Below, piece by piece: positions 1 through 7,303 of a stretch of DNA of 41,574 bases. The notes under the pieces are model-generated. The model was not told where the DNA came from, searched no databases, and worked only from the letters and a program-made list of their open reading frames with translations. Origin of the DNA: an uncultured Eubacteriales bacterium. Lineage in GTDB: Bacteria; Bacillota; Clostridia; Lachnospirales; Bianqueaceae. Position 1 is the first letter of the stretch. Every line of letters begins with the position of its first letter. The DNA lies in contig CACZRP010000080.1 of NCBI GenBank assembly GCA_902783575.1, positions 1-41,574 on the forward strand, in the 5' to 3' direction. The position numbers were made by a program, and so were the translations under genes.

Positions 1-16
1 ACTTCTTCTTTCCCAT
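1..16 (-). CDS. Start of an unidentified protein (partial, runs off the window)
   Basis: Only the first five codons are in the window, reading M-G-K-K-K on the minus strand. The start is supported by an AAGGAGG ribosome site a few bases upstream (about 22-30) and by an extended -10 promoter just beyond it. The basic N-terminus alone does not identify the protein. Confidence 0.55.
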
Positions 17-41
17 GACCTTTCCTCCTTGTGTTGTTTAC

Positions 42-50
42 ATTATATCA
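42..50 (-). promoter_or_regulatory. Extended -10 promoter for the partial gene at 1-16
   Basis: On the minus strand the sequence reads TGATATAAT, a perfect TATAAT (42-47) with the TGn extension, placed about 26 bases before the ATG. No good -35 element is visible, as is usual for extended -10 promoters. A TCACA pentamer at 48-52 overlaps it. Confidence 0.5.
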
Positions 51-99
51 CATGTTCGTAAACTCCACTTTTAGGGGTGCGGGTCATATCACCTAGATC

Positions 100-239
100 T
101 GTGACAATTACTGTTGCAAAACATTGTGTTGATCTAAGGTATGTGAAAATCCACTGTCACAAAAATGGAATTTAAGGGCGTTATGTGAAACTCACCAGGA
201 AGATTGTCACAAGATCATCTCAAAACACGAAATGTGTGA
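100..239. repeat. TGTGA/TCACA box array, copy A (7 boxes)
   Basis: Pentamer boxes alternate in orientation: TGTGA 100-104, TTGCA 114-118 (degenerate), TGTGA 142-146, TCACA 157-161, TGTGA 184-188, TCACA 207-211, TGTGA 235-239. The gaps are 9, 23, 10, 22, 18 and 23 bases. The same order of gaps (9, 23, 10, 23, 18, 23) occurs in boxes 6-12 of copy B (22375-22515). Some linker sequence is shared as well, for example AATTACTG, AGGGCGTT and GTGAAACTCA. The copies are therefore homologous and in the same orientation. The boxes are the conserved part, which fits protein binding sites or a structured RNA. Function is unknown. Confidence 0.8.
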
Positions 240-272
240 AACAGTGAGGCCCTGCCGTCAGCGGCCACACTT

Positions 273-425
273 ATCCTTTGCCTGGCTTAATTATAAAATG
301 CCACAAGTCTTCTGCCTGTCAAGGCCGAAGCCGCGTAGGCGGTGCAACGCAATGCAAAGCATTGCGGCAGCCTTGACAGGACAGGAAGATCTTGTGGCAA
401 GGGCTATTTAAGCCAGGCAAAGGAT
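273..425. repeat. Long imperfect palindrome (possible structured RNA or palindromic element)
   Basis: Outer arms 273-289 and 409-425 are perfectly complementary over 17 bases. Inside them, 299-307 pairs with 391-399 and 315-325 pairs with 370-380. A small hairpin (GCAATGC, loop AAA, GCATTGC at 349-365) lies near the centre. Downstream, 429-436 pairs with 440-447, and GGATTTC at 422-428 can instead pair with GAAATCC at 465-471, so alternative folds are possible. No coding frame is apparent. It follows array A directly. I cannot tell a transcribed RNA from a DNA palindrome. Confidence 0.65.
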
Positions 426-484
426 TTCCAGGTTTCTTCGAAACCTGTTCTTACAAAATCTGCCTGAAATCCTTCTATACATAG

Positions 485-536
485 AAATACCTGATAAGCA
501 TCCAGAATTTCGACTGTTATGCTTATCAGGTATTTT
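485..536. terminator. Hairpin with 17-bp perfect stem, terminator-like
   Basis: 485-501 pairs perfectly with 519-535 around a 17-base loop, and the right arm runs into a short T-rich stretch. It lies about 40 bases beyond the stop of the minus-strand DUF937 gene and could end transcription from either side. The U tract is weak, so this is a structural call. Confidence 0.5.
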
Positions 537-577
537 CATTCATTGATGGACTATATTGCTATAGCCTAGAGCGTTAC

Positions 578-1135
578 TTATTTGGTGAGCTTAGCCAGGA
601 GGCCCAGAAGGTCGGTGCCATTGTTCTGGGAAGTGGGTTTTTTCTTGCCCAGAAGCTTGCCGGCCAGACCCATGATGTCCTTCATGTCAAAGCCGTCGGA
701 AAGGTCAAACTTCGCTCCGGTTTTCTTGCCGGCGCCGGCAGCGGACACGCCGGACAGCAGGGCGGGAGCGATATTGGAAAGAATGGAGTTTACCTGGGGA
801 GCGGTCAGACCGGACTGGGAAGACAGGTCACCGACAACGCTGTTTTGCTGTGCGCCCAGAATGTGGCCGATAATCTTGCCGCCGTCCACTTCGTCTGCCT
901 GCTGAATCTGTTCAGCCATGGAAGCGGTGCTGGTGTGCTGGGCCAGGGCGCCGGCCAGAGAAGCGGCACCTTCCTCGGTGGAGGCGTTTTGAGTCAGGCT
1001 GCCCATCAGCTGGGGAAGGGCGGAGCCCAGAAGAGAAGAAACCTGGTCTTTGGAAGCACCGGTTTTGCCGGACAGGGCACTGAGGGCGGAATCTTCCGTC
1101 ATGGAACCAAGAAGGGATTCAAGTAAACTGCTCAT
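578..1135 (-). CDS. DUF937 family protein
   Basis: A 185-residue protein beginning M-S-S-L-L-E-S-L-L-G. The start at 1135 is chosen because AGGAG (about 1144-1148) lies 8 bases upstream; the ATG at 1141 would be only 2 bases away, and the longer open frame to 1276 has no ribosome site. The body is rich in Ala, Gly, Ser and Leu, with two related helical segments (about residues 15-70 and 95-145) of the DUF937 type, and a Lys-rich tail around KLLGKKKP. There is no signal peptide or membrane segment. DUF937 proteins have no established function. It is a single gene facing away from the kinase operon at 1296. Confidence 0.8.
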   Translation of the reverse strand: MSSLLESLLGSMTEDSALSALSGKTGASKDQVSSLLGSALPQLMGSLTQNASTEEGAASLAGALAQHTSTASMAEQIQQADEVDGGKIIGHILGAQQNSVVGDLSSQSGLTAPQVNSILSNIAPALLSGVSAAGAGKKTGAKFDLSDGFDMKDIMGLAGKLLGKKKPTSQNNGTDLLGLLAKLTK

Positions 1136-1228
1136 ATTCATATCTCCTTTTTCATAACTGGATAAACCTATCATAACACTTTTCCCTGATAAATGCACTG
1201 AAAAGTTTTGACTGCCGGGGGAATCCGG

Positions 1229-1257
1229 TTGTTTTTTGCCCCGGGTACTGTTACAAT
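1229..1257 (+). promoter_or_regulatory. Promoter of the kinase/ceramidase-like operon
   Basis: TTGTTT (1229-1234), a 17-base spacer and TACAAT (1252-1257) precede the start at 1296 by about 40 bases. The match to a sigma-A promoter is moderate to good. Confidence 0.5.
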
Positions 1258-1295
1258 ATTTTTGATATTCCGACAAGGGAGATTATAATTTAATT

Positions 1296-2315
1296 ATGAA
1301 GATATATGCGGGATTTGATTCCGGCGGCACCAGCACCCGGTGCCTGCTGGCGGATGAACAGGGCCACATCCTGGGCGTGGGCAAGGGAGGTCCTTCCAAC
1401 TTCCTTTTCTGCGGCAGGGAACTGGCGGCTGCTTCCATCAAGGACAGTCTGAACGAGGCATTTCGCGCCTCTGGCTGCGCCGAGGCGGAGATCAGCGGTA
1501 TGTTTATCGCTTCCGCGGCGGTGGAGGTTTTCGGCGGAGAGGACCATGCCGGATTTTTCCGGGAGGTCACCGGCTGTCCCTACGTGGAATGCGACAGTGA
1601 TATTTTCCCGGTCTGGTTTGGAGGCGGCAAGTCCCGGTTTGCCCCGGCCATCTGCACCATCGCCGGCACCGGCGCCGTCACTTACCTGCTTTCCGGCAGC
1701 CGTTTCGTCAAATCCAGCGGCTGGGGACCCCTCTTCGGCGATGAGGGCTCTGGCTATGATATCGGCCAGAAGGCCCTGAAGCTCTGCTCCTGCATGAGCG
1801 ATCTGAGGAAGCCCATGGATCCGGAGTTTTACGGCGCGGTGCTGAAGCATTATCAGGTGGACGAAGATCATCCCCGGCGGCTTTTGAGAGCAGCGGGCCA
1901 GCCCCGGGAGGACGGCCTCGGCCAGGATTACCGGAGCCGGGCGGCTTCTGTAACCCGGGTGGTGGACCAGCTGGCGGTGCAGGGCAATGCTTCCGCCCGG
2001 CGGCTTTTTGATGAAGCGGCGGAGGATGTGGTCCGCTCCGTGGAGGCGGTGATCCGCCGCAGCGGCCAGGAGGATCCCTACGATTATCATGAAAAGGACT
2101 CCGGCGAGACCTTCAATCTGGTGCTGTCCGGAGGATTGTTCCGGCCGGAGAGTCCTCTGACTCTGGCAGTGAAGGAAAAGCTGGCGGGAAATACGAGAAT
2201 TGCGGATATTACCCTGCCCCGGGTTCCGGCGGTGCAGAGCGCAGCAGCCATTGCCCTGTTCCGGGCATCCCGGCAGGAGGCCGCGGAGCGGCTGATGGAG
2301 GAAGCCTATGAGTAG
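1296..2315 (+). CDS. N-acetylglucosamine-kinase-like protein (BadF/BadG/BcrA/BcrD ATPase family)
   Basis: A 339-residue sugar kinase of the ASKHA fold. The phosphate-1 loop is at the N-terminus (DSGGTSTRCLLAD, about residues 8-20), the phosphate-2 loop is AGTGAVTYL (about 126-134), the following GWGPLFGDEGSGYDIG motif is typical of GlcNAc and glucosamine kinases, and an adenosine-site LSGGLF lies near residue 275. It should phosphorylate an amino sugar or related substrate in the cytoplasm with ATP. It is the first gene of a tight operon and overlaps the next gene by 8 bases. The SIS-domain gene three genes on supports an amino-sugar role, but the substrate is not proven by sequence. The start has a GGGAG site about 14 bases upstream. 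Confidence 0.85.
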   Translation: MKIYAGFDSGGTSTRCLLADEQGHILGVGKGGPSNFLFCGRELAAASIKDSLNEAFRASGCAEAEISGMFIASAAVEVFGGEDHAGFFREVTGCPYVECDSDIFPVWFGGGKSRFAPAICTIAGTGAVTYLLSGSRFVKSSGWGPLFGDEGSGYDIGQKALKLCSCMSDLRKPMDPEFYGAVLKHYQVDEDHPRRLLRAAGQPREDGLGQDYRSRAASVTRVVDQLAVQGNASARRLFDEAAEDVVRSVEAVIRRSGQEDPYDYHEKDSGETFNLVLSGGLFRPESPLTLAVKEKLAGNTRIADITLPRVPAVQSAAAIALFRASRQEAAERLMEEAYE

Positions 2316-3675
2316 CTTACTTCTGGCAGGCTTCGGCCAGCGGGAAATCACGCCGGATCATCCGGTGCCCCTGGCTGGCTTTGATCTCAGAAAGGGACCC
2401 AGCGAAGGCGTCCATGATCCTCTTTTTGTCCGGGCCTTGCTGCTGACAGCCGGCGGAGAAAGCGTCCTGCTGCTGGAGGCGGACCTGCTGGGCACTTCGG
2501 ATTATCTGTGCGATAGAATCAGAAATCGGGTTCGGGAGGCCCTTGCGGGAGACCTGGACCTGAAAGATAAAGATATTCAGATCGGCGCCATCCATACCCA
2601 TGCGGCGCCCCAGTCCGTCTTTCGAGCCTTTGACTGCTACGAAGATGATTATCTGGATACCATAGCGGAGCTGGCTGCGGAGGCGGCCAGGGATGCCCGG
2701 GCGGATCTGCATCTGGTCCGGGCGGGACTGACGGAGGATACGGTGGAGGAAGTGGGATGCTTCCGAGATTCCTCCCGAGCGGAATCCCTTTTTGCCATGC
2801 CGGTGCGGCAGCTGTGGCTGCTGGGAGAGGCAGGAGAATCGCCCATGGTGGCGGTGCTTTTCTGCTGTCATCCCACGGTACTGAATGAGCAGAACCGGCT
2901 GATCTCCCGGGATCTGTTGTGGGGAGCCGAGGAGAGTTTGAAGAAGCGGATGAGCCTGGAGGGCAGCCCCATGCCCCGGGTTTTGTGGATGAACGGCGCC
3001 TGCGCGGATATTTCCACCCGTTATACCCGCAGAGAATCCACCTTTGAGGAAGCCCGGCGGCTGGGAAGCCGGATGGCGGAAAGCCTGCGGAAGCCCGAAG
3101 AAGCCGAACTGACCGGAAATGTGACTTTGAAAACAGAAGAATTGATGCTGAGGGTTCCCCCGGCCCGGTTCTTCACGAAGGAAGAGCGCCGGGAAATCCT
3201 CGCCTATCTGGAAGAGAAAATCGAGGCATGTCCGGATGCGGCCCAGAAGAGAGAATATATTGCCTGCCGCAGCGTTCTTCAGCGGCCCCATTATGGAGAA
3301 GGGCAGGGCACCCTGGCCAGGCTGAGCCTGCTGGAAATGGAATTCGGCCAGGAGAAGGGATCCCGGCAGACGAGCCAGAACCTGACTCAGAAGACGGCCC
3401 AGATGCTGACCCAGCAGACTGTCCAGAAGCTGGCCCTGGTGGGCGTACCCTTTGAATATGCCCAGAAGGACGCGGTGCGTCTCAGCGGCCGCATCGCCAT
3501 AGAAACCGGTAAGAACGCCTGGATCCGCTGCTATGCCGGCGGGTATGAAGGCTATCTTCCCTCGGGCAAGCCCCTGACCAGGGACAGCGGCTACGAGGAC
3601 ATGGCCAGCGGCTATGCCTCCGAGGCCAAGGAGCTGCTGGCGGCGGCGGTTTTAGACGCTTTGAAAGGAATGTAA
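2308..3675 (+). CDS. Neutral/alkaline ceramidase-family hydrolase, cytoplasmic
   Basis: 455 residues matching the N-terminal catalytic domain of neutral/alkaline ceramidases. Visible counterparts of the active site include AIHTHAAPQ (zinc His), CCHPTVLNEQN followed by ISRDL (second zinc His region), MNGACADIS (matching the nucleophile motif GDVSPN, with the Ser kept), GVPFEYAQKDAVRL (zinc Glu region) and YEGYLPSG with GYED near the C-terminus (Tyr region). It lacks a signal peptide and the C-terminal immunoglobulin-like domain of secreted ceramidases, so the substrate is probably an intracellular N-acyl compound. It overlaps the kinase and touches the M20 gene, with GGAGG just before its ATG. 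An odd Gln/Thr-rich stretch lies around residues 350-372. Confidence 0.8.
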   Translation: MSSLLLAGFGQREITPDHPVPLAGFDLRKGPSEGVHDPLFVRALLLTAGGESVLLLEADLLGTSDYLCDRIRNRVREALAGDLDLKDKDIQIGAIHTHAAPQSVFRAFDCYEDDYLDTIAELAAEAARDARADLHLVRAGLTEDTVEEVGCFRDSSRAESLFAMPVRQLWLLGEAGESPMVAVLFCCHPTVLNEQNRLISRDLLWGAEESLKKRMSLEGSPMPRVLWMNGACADISTRYTRRESTFEEARRLGSRMAESLRKPEEAELTGNVTLKTEELMLRVPPARFFTKEERREILAYLEEKIEACPDAAQKREYIACRSVLQRPHYGEGQGTLARLSLLEMEFGQEKGSRQTSQNLTQKTAQMLTQQTVQKLALVGVPFEYAQKDAVRLSGRIAIETGKNAWIRCYAGGYEGYLPSGKPLTRDSGYEDMASGYASEAKELLAAAVLDALKGM

Positions 3676-4812
3676 ATGGAATATCGGATTTGCAGCCAGG
3701 AGGAGATGCTCCGGCGGCTGGGAGATTATGTGAACATCGAAACCCCCAGCCGGGATTATGAACAGCTTCAGCTGCTGAACAACCGGATGGAACAGGATCT
3801 TCAGGCGGCGGGAGCCGAAACCCGGCGGGTTCCGGGGGAGCGGGGGGATATTCTGATCGCCACCCTGGGAAAGGGTCCAAAACGGATTCTTCTGCTGGGA
3901 CACCGGGATACGGTTTTTCAGCGGGGCGACCTGGAAAAGAACCCTTACCGGGAGGAAATCCGGGAGGGGATTCCCGTGCTGCGGGGTCCCGGCGTCCTGG
4001 ATATGAAGGCCGGAGACCTCTTTGCTCTGGAGATATTCCGTCATTTCAAGGATCATCTGCCGGAGGACTGGAACCTGACCGGCGTATTCAACTGTGACGA
4101 GGAGATCGGCTCCGGGGAGAGCGAGCAGACCATCCGGGCATATGCCCGGGGCAGCGAGTTCTGCCTTTGCCTGGAGCCTTCGGTGCCCGGCTACTGCACG
4201 GTGGCAAGAAAGGGCCTGGCGGGCTATGAGTTTACCGTGGAAGGAAAGGCCTCCCACAGCGGCGTGAGCTACGAAAAGGGAGCCAGCGCCATTGAGGCCG
4301 CCAGCTGGCTCATCAGTCAGATCTACAGCCTGCGGGACATGGAGCGGTCGCTTACTATAAACATTGGAGCCATCGAAGCCCCCGGCAAGGCCAACATCAT
4401 CTGCCCGAAGGTCTGGGCCACAGGAGAAGCCCGGTGCTATGATCCGGCTCTGCTGAGGGAGACTCTGGAAAAAATCCGGCAGCTCTGTGAAGAAAACCCC
4501 GTGCCAGGCACCCGCATCCATCTGAAGATCCGGGGCGTGCGGCCGCCCATGGTACAGAGCGAAGAGGCCCGTCGTCTTTTTGATTTGGCTAAAAAGCATG
4601 CCGAGGCCCATGGGCTGTCCCTGGAGGGGCGGGTCCATGGCGGCGGTTCCGACGGCAGTTTTGCCGCCGATGAGGGAATCCCAGTGCTGGACGGCATGGG
4701 GGCCGAGGGAGAAAACTCTCACACCTTTGATGAATATGTGGTAAAATCTACCTTGATGGACCGGCTGAAGGTCCTGATTGATCTGATAGAAGAAGTAACA
4801 GGAGAAAATTAA
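3676..4812 (+). CDS. M20 family metallopeptidase or deacylase
   Basis: 378 residues with the full set of M20 di-zinc motifs: GHRDTVF (first His and catalytic Asp), GPGVLDMKAGD (bridging Asp), NCDEEIGSGES (catalytic Glu and zinc Glu), CLEPS (zinc Glu/Asp position) and ENSHTFDEYV (C-terminal His). The dimerisation domain lies between, with SHSGVSYEKGASAI. It resembles the glutamate carboxypeptidase (CPG2)/ArgE/DapE branch, which removes an acyl or amino-acid group. The start codon follows the previous stop directly. Given the kinase, ceramidase-like and SIS neighbours, it may split an amide in an amino-sugar or N-acyl-amino-acid conjugate; that role is inferred. There is no signal peptide. Confidence 0.85.
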   Translation: MEYRICSQEEMLRRLGDYVNIETPSRDYEQLQLLNNRMEQDLQAAGAETRRVPGERGDILIATLGKGPKRILLLGHRDTVFQRGDLEKNPYREEIREGIPVLRGPGVLDMKAGDLFALEIFRHFKDHLPEDWNLTGVFNCDEEIGSGESEQTIRAYARGSEFCLCLEPSVPGYCTVARKGLAGYEFTVEGKASHSGVSYEKGASAIEAASWLISQIYSLRDMERSLTINIGAIEAPGKANIICPKVWATGEARCYDPALLRETLEKIRQLCEENPVPGTRIHLKIRGVRPPMVQSEEARRLFDLAKKHAEAHGLSLEGRVHGGGSDGSFAADEGIPVLDGMGAEGENSHTFDEYVVKSTLMDRLKVLIDLIEEVTGEN

Positions 4813-4813
4813 C

Positions 4814-5551
4814 ATGAACATGGAATATCTGGAGAAGGTCCGGCAGCTGCTGGATCATGTGGAGAAGGATGTGACCCCGGTCATTGATCAGGTGTCGGAG
4901 GTCTGCGCCAAAAGCATCGCCGGCGGCGGCATGCTGTATTTCTTCGGCACCGGCCATTCCCACATGATCGCTGAGGAGCCCTTTTACCGGGCCGGCGGCC
5001 TGGCCAACATCGCGCCTTTGCTGAAGAGCTTTCTGATGCTCCATGAGAGCGCCTCCGCCAGCTCCCTTTACGAGCGGGCGCCGGGCGTCGGCACCACCGT
5101 GATTGAAACCTCCGGCATCCGGCCGGGAGACGTGCTGTTCCTCATAAGCAATTCGGGCCGCAATGCCGGCTGCATCGACGCCGCCATCAAGGCCAGGGAG
5201 CTGGGCGTCACCACCGTGGCCATTACCTCCCTGAACCATTCGAAGAGCGTGACCAGCCGCCATCCCAGCGGCAAGAAGCTTTACGAGCTGTGCGACTATG
5301 TGCTGGACAACGGCGGTGTGCTGGGCGATGCCTGCGTGCATCTGGAGGGTATGGAAGAGGGAGCCATGATCAGCCCCACTTCCACGGTCATTGACGCCAC
5401 CATGGTCAACATGACCATGACCGCCACCTGCGAGAAGCTGCTGGCCATGGGCGTTCAGCCCCGGGTCTACACCAGCGCCAACACCGATGACGGCGACCGC
5501 AAAAACGCGGCTATCATCGAAGATTTTAAGAAGAGAGTTCCGATCCTCTGA
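4814..5551 (+). CDS. SIS-domain sugar-phosphate-binding protein (UPF0309 type)
   Basis: 245 residues with a sugar isomerase (SIS) fold. FFGTGHSHMIAEEPFYRAGG (about 40-60) and LFLISNSGRNAGCIDAA (about 111-127) are the two phosphosugar-binding loops. The second carries the Ser-rich S-N-S-G signature, and TSLNHSKSVTSRH follows. UPF0309 proteins resemble phosphoheptose isomerase and MurQ-like proteins but lack an assigned reaction. As fourth gene of the operon it is a good candidate to act on the 6-phosphate made by the kinase at 1296. GGAG lies 9 bases before the ATG at 4814. A second ATG at 4820 is possible. Confidence 0.8.
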   Translation: MNMEYLEKVRQLLDHVEKDVTPVIDQVSEVCAKSIAGGGMLYFFGTGHSHMIAEEPFYRAGGLANIAPLLKSFLMLHESASASSLYERAPGVGTTVIETSGIRPGDVLFLISNSGRNAGCIDAAIKARELGVTTVAITSLNHSKSVTSRHPSGKKLYELCDYVLDNGGVLGDACVHLEGMEEGAMISPTSTVIDATMVNMTMTATCEKLLAMGVQPRVYTSANTDDGDRKNAAIIEDFKKRVPIL

Positions 5552-5569
5552 TCGGACCGGGAGGTATAT

Positions 5570-6082
5570 TTGAAGGTTTTAGTATGCGTTGAGGAACGGG
5601 GCGGCACCCTGTTTAACGGAAGACGGCAGTCCAGCGACCGCAATGTGAGCCGGGACATGCTCCGGGAGGCGGGAAGTCTGCTGCCTGACGGTTCTCTGAT
5701 GCCGGCGGAAGAGGCCATGTCGGAGGGCTGCCGGCTGTGGATCTCACCCTTTTCCAAGAAGCTGTTCCGGGGCAAGACGGACTATCTGGTCATGGTGGAG
5801 AACCCGCTGCAGGAGGCCCTGGAGGATGAGAAGGCGGAGAAGCGCTTCACCGGACATCAGACCATCACGGTTTTCGTGGAGGATCTGGACCTTTATCCCT
5901 ACCGGGAGGCCATCCGGGAGCTGGTGCTGTACCGATGGAACCGGACCTATCCCTTTGACCGGAAGCTGGATATCGATCTTTCGGAATATGAGCTCACCGA
6001 GACGGTGCAGCTGGCGGGCTTCTCCCATGACCTGATCACGAAGGAACGTTACGTGCGGAAAAAGGAGGGGGCCCATGAATAA
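5570..6082 (+). CDS. Conserved hypothetical protein upstream of a secreted nuclease
   Basis: 170 residues, not recognised as any named family. It begins at TTG (5570): GGGAGG lies about 5 bases upstream, and the only nearby ATG is out of frame. The N-terminus reads KVLVCVEERGGTLFNGRRQS, followed by a mixed alpha/beta sequence rich in acidic and Arg residues with no signal peptide or membrane segment, so it is cytoplasmic. It overlaps the nuclease gene by 8 bases, implying translational coupling. A role in controlling, inhibiting or sensing the nuclease is conceivable but unproven. It is 18 bases from the SIS gene and may be the tail of that operon. Confidence 0.7.
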   Translation: MKVLVCVEERGGTLFNGRRQSSDRNVSRDMLREAGSLLPDGSLMPAEEAMSEGCRLWISPFSKKLFRGKTDYLVMVENPLQEALEDEKAEKRFTGHQTITVFVEDLDLYPYREAIRELVLYRWNRTYPFDRKLDIDLSEYELTETVQLAGFSHDLITKERYVRKKEGAHE

Positions 6083-7196
6083 GCGTTTGTGCACTCTCTG
6101 GATCAGCCTGGTGATGACCCTCTGCCTTGTGACCGGCTGCGTTATGCCACCAGTAGAGGAAGAGACTTCTCAGCCGGATCTGACCCTTATTGAGACTGAT
6201 TCCTCCCATCAGGCGGACGAGGCAGCTCCTTCGGGACAGACGGAAGAGGGCTCTCAGGCAGGAGAAACGGCGGCGTCTCAGGACGAAGCCGCAGGGGAAG
6301 CTGCCACTTCTCAGACTGAGTCTGAAGAGCCGGCCTCGTCTCAGGACGCGGCAGCCGATGGCGTCTATGTGAGCCCCGAAACCTATGAAGATTTTAACGC
6401 CGATACCATTCCCGCCTTTGCCGGCAAAACTTATGCCGTGATCCACGACAATGTTCCCTATTTCACGGAAGAGGAGATCCGCGAGGCTTTGGAGGGACCC
6501 TATGAGGATTACAGTCCCCTGGATGACCTGGGCCGATGCGGACGGGCCATGGGCAGTCTCGGCGTCTCCTTGATGCCTCAGGGCAGCCGCGGAGATATTT
6601 CCCAGATCCATCCCAGCGGATGGCAGCGGGGCTGCGGCTATGAGCGCTCCCACCTGATCGCTTTCCAGCTGGCGGGGGAGAATGACAACCAGCAGAACCT
6701 GGTGACGGGCACCCACTTCTTCAACAATGACGGCATGAGGCCCTTTGAAGAGATGGTGGGCGACTACGTCCGGGAGTTCCAGACCCTGGTGCTTTACCGG
6801 GTGACCCCTGTTTTTTCCGGCGATGAGCTGGTGTGCCGGGGCGCGCTGATGGAGGCCTGGTCCCTGGAGGACGAGGGCGAGGACATTTGCTACTGCATCT
6901 TTGTCTACAATGTTTTTGATCCTTCGGAGCACACGCTCATCGACTACCGCACCGGCCGCACCTATGAGGGCGAGCTGCAGATCGCCGAGGAGGGCATGGC
7001 GGGCGGCATTGTCCAGAGCGAGAAGGAGCCCGGAGAGATCCATACCTATATTGTGAATAAGCGGTCCCTGATTTTCCACTACCCGGACTGTGAAGGGGTG
7101 GAAAAGATGAGCGACAAAAACAAGATGGAATTCACAGGCACCAGGGACGATGCCCTGGACGCAGGCTATCAGCCCTGCCCCGCCTGCAATCCGTAA
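6075..7196 (+). CDS. Lipoprotein DNA/RNA non-specific endonuclease with Ada-like zinc tail
   Basis: 373 residues. A lipoprotein signal ends at LVTGC (Cys22). A low-complexity Ser/Glu/Ala/Gln linker follows to about residue 95. The nuclease domain, about 105-310, has GYERSHLIAFQL (His193 as general base, in the position of the D-R-G-H motif of beta-beta-alpha-metal nucleases) and NQQNLVTGTHFFN (metal-binding Asn region), as in streptococcal EndA-type enzymes. The last 50 residues (from YIVNKRSLIFHYPDC to PCPACNP) have a His/Cys pattern like the metal-binding domain of Ada and probably bind zinc. It should act outside the membrane on extracellular DNA or RNA. A strong AAGGAGG precedes the ATG, and a terminator follows. 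Confidence 0.87.
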   Translation: MNKRLCTLWISLVMTLCLVTGCVMPPVEEETSQPDLTLIETDSSHQADEAAPSGQTEEGSQAGETAASQDEAAGEAATSQTESEEPASSQDAAADGVYVSPETYEDFNADTIPAFAGKTYAVIHDNVPYFTEEEIREALEGPYEDYSPLDDLGRCGRAMGSLGVSLMPQGSRGDISQIHPSGWQRGCGYERSHLIAFQLAGENDNQQNLVTGTHFFNNDGMRPFEEMVGDYVREFQTLVLYRVTPVFSGDELVCRGALMEAWSLEDEGEDICYCIFVYNVFDPSEHTLIDYRTGRTYEGELQIAEEGMAGGIVQSEKEPGEIHTYIVNKRSLIFHYPDCEGVEKMSDKNKMEFTGTRDDALDAGYQPCPACNP

Positions 7197-7221
7197 ACCC
7201 GGAAGGTTCAGGCAAAGACAA

Positions 7222-7249
7222 GGACCTGCAACGCTGCAGGTCCCTTTTT
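7222..7249 (+). terminator. Rho-independent terminator after the nuclease gene
   Basis: GGACCTGCA (7222-7230), loop ACGC, TGCAGGTCC (7235-7243), then CTTTTTG. Perfect 9-bp GC-rich stem with a U tract. Confidence 0.9.
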
Positions 7250-7303
7250 GTGCCCCGGAAGGCGGGTGGATGTATTAATTAGAAGAGCCGCCTCAGCTTT
7301 GAA

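Noticed and set aside
100..239. Rex (TTGTGAA-N4-TTCACAA) or CRP (TGTGA-N6-TCACA) operators
   Set aside because: The gaps are 9-10, 18 and 22-23 bases; none equals the 6 bases needed by a standard site of either type.
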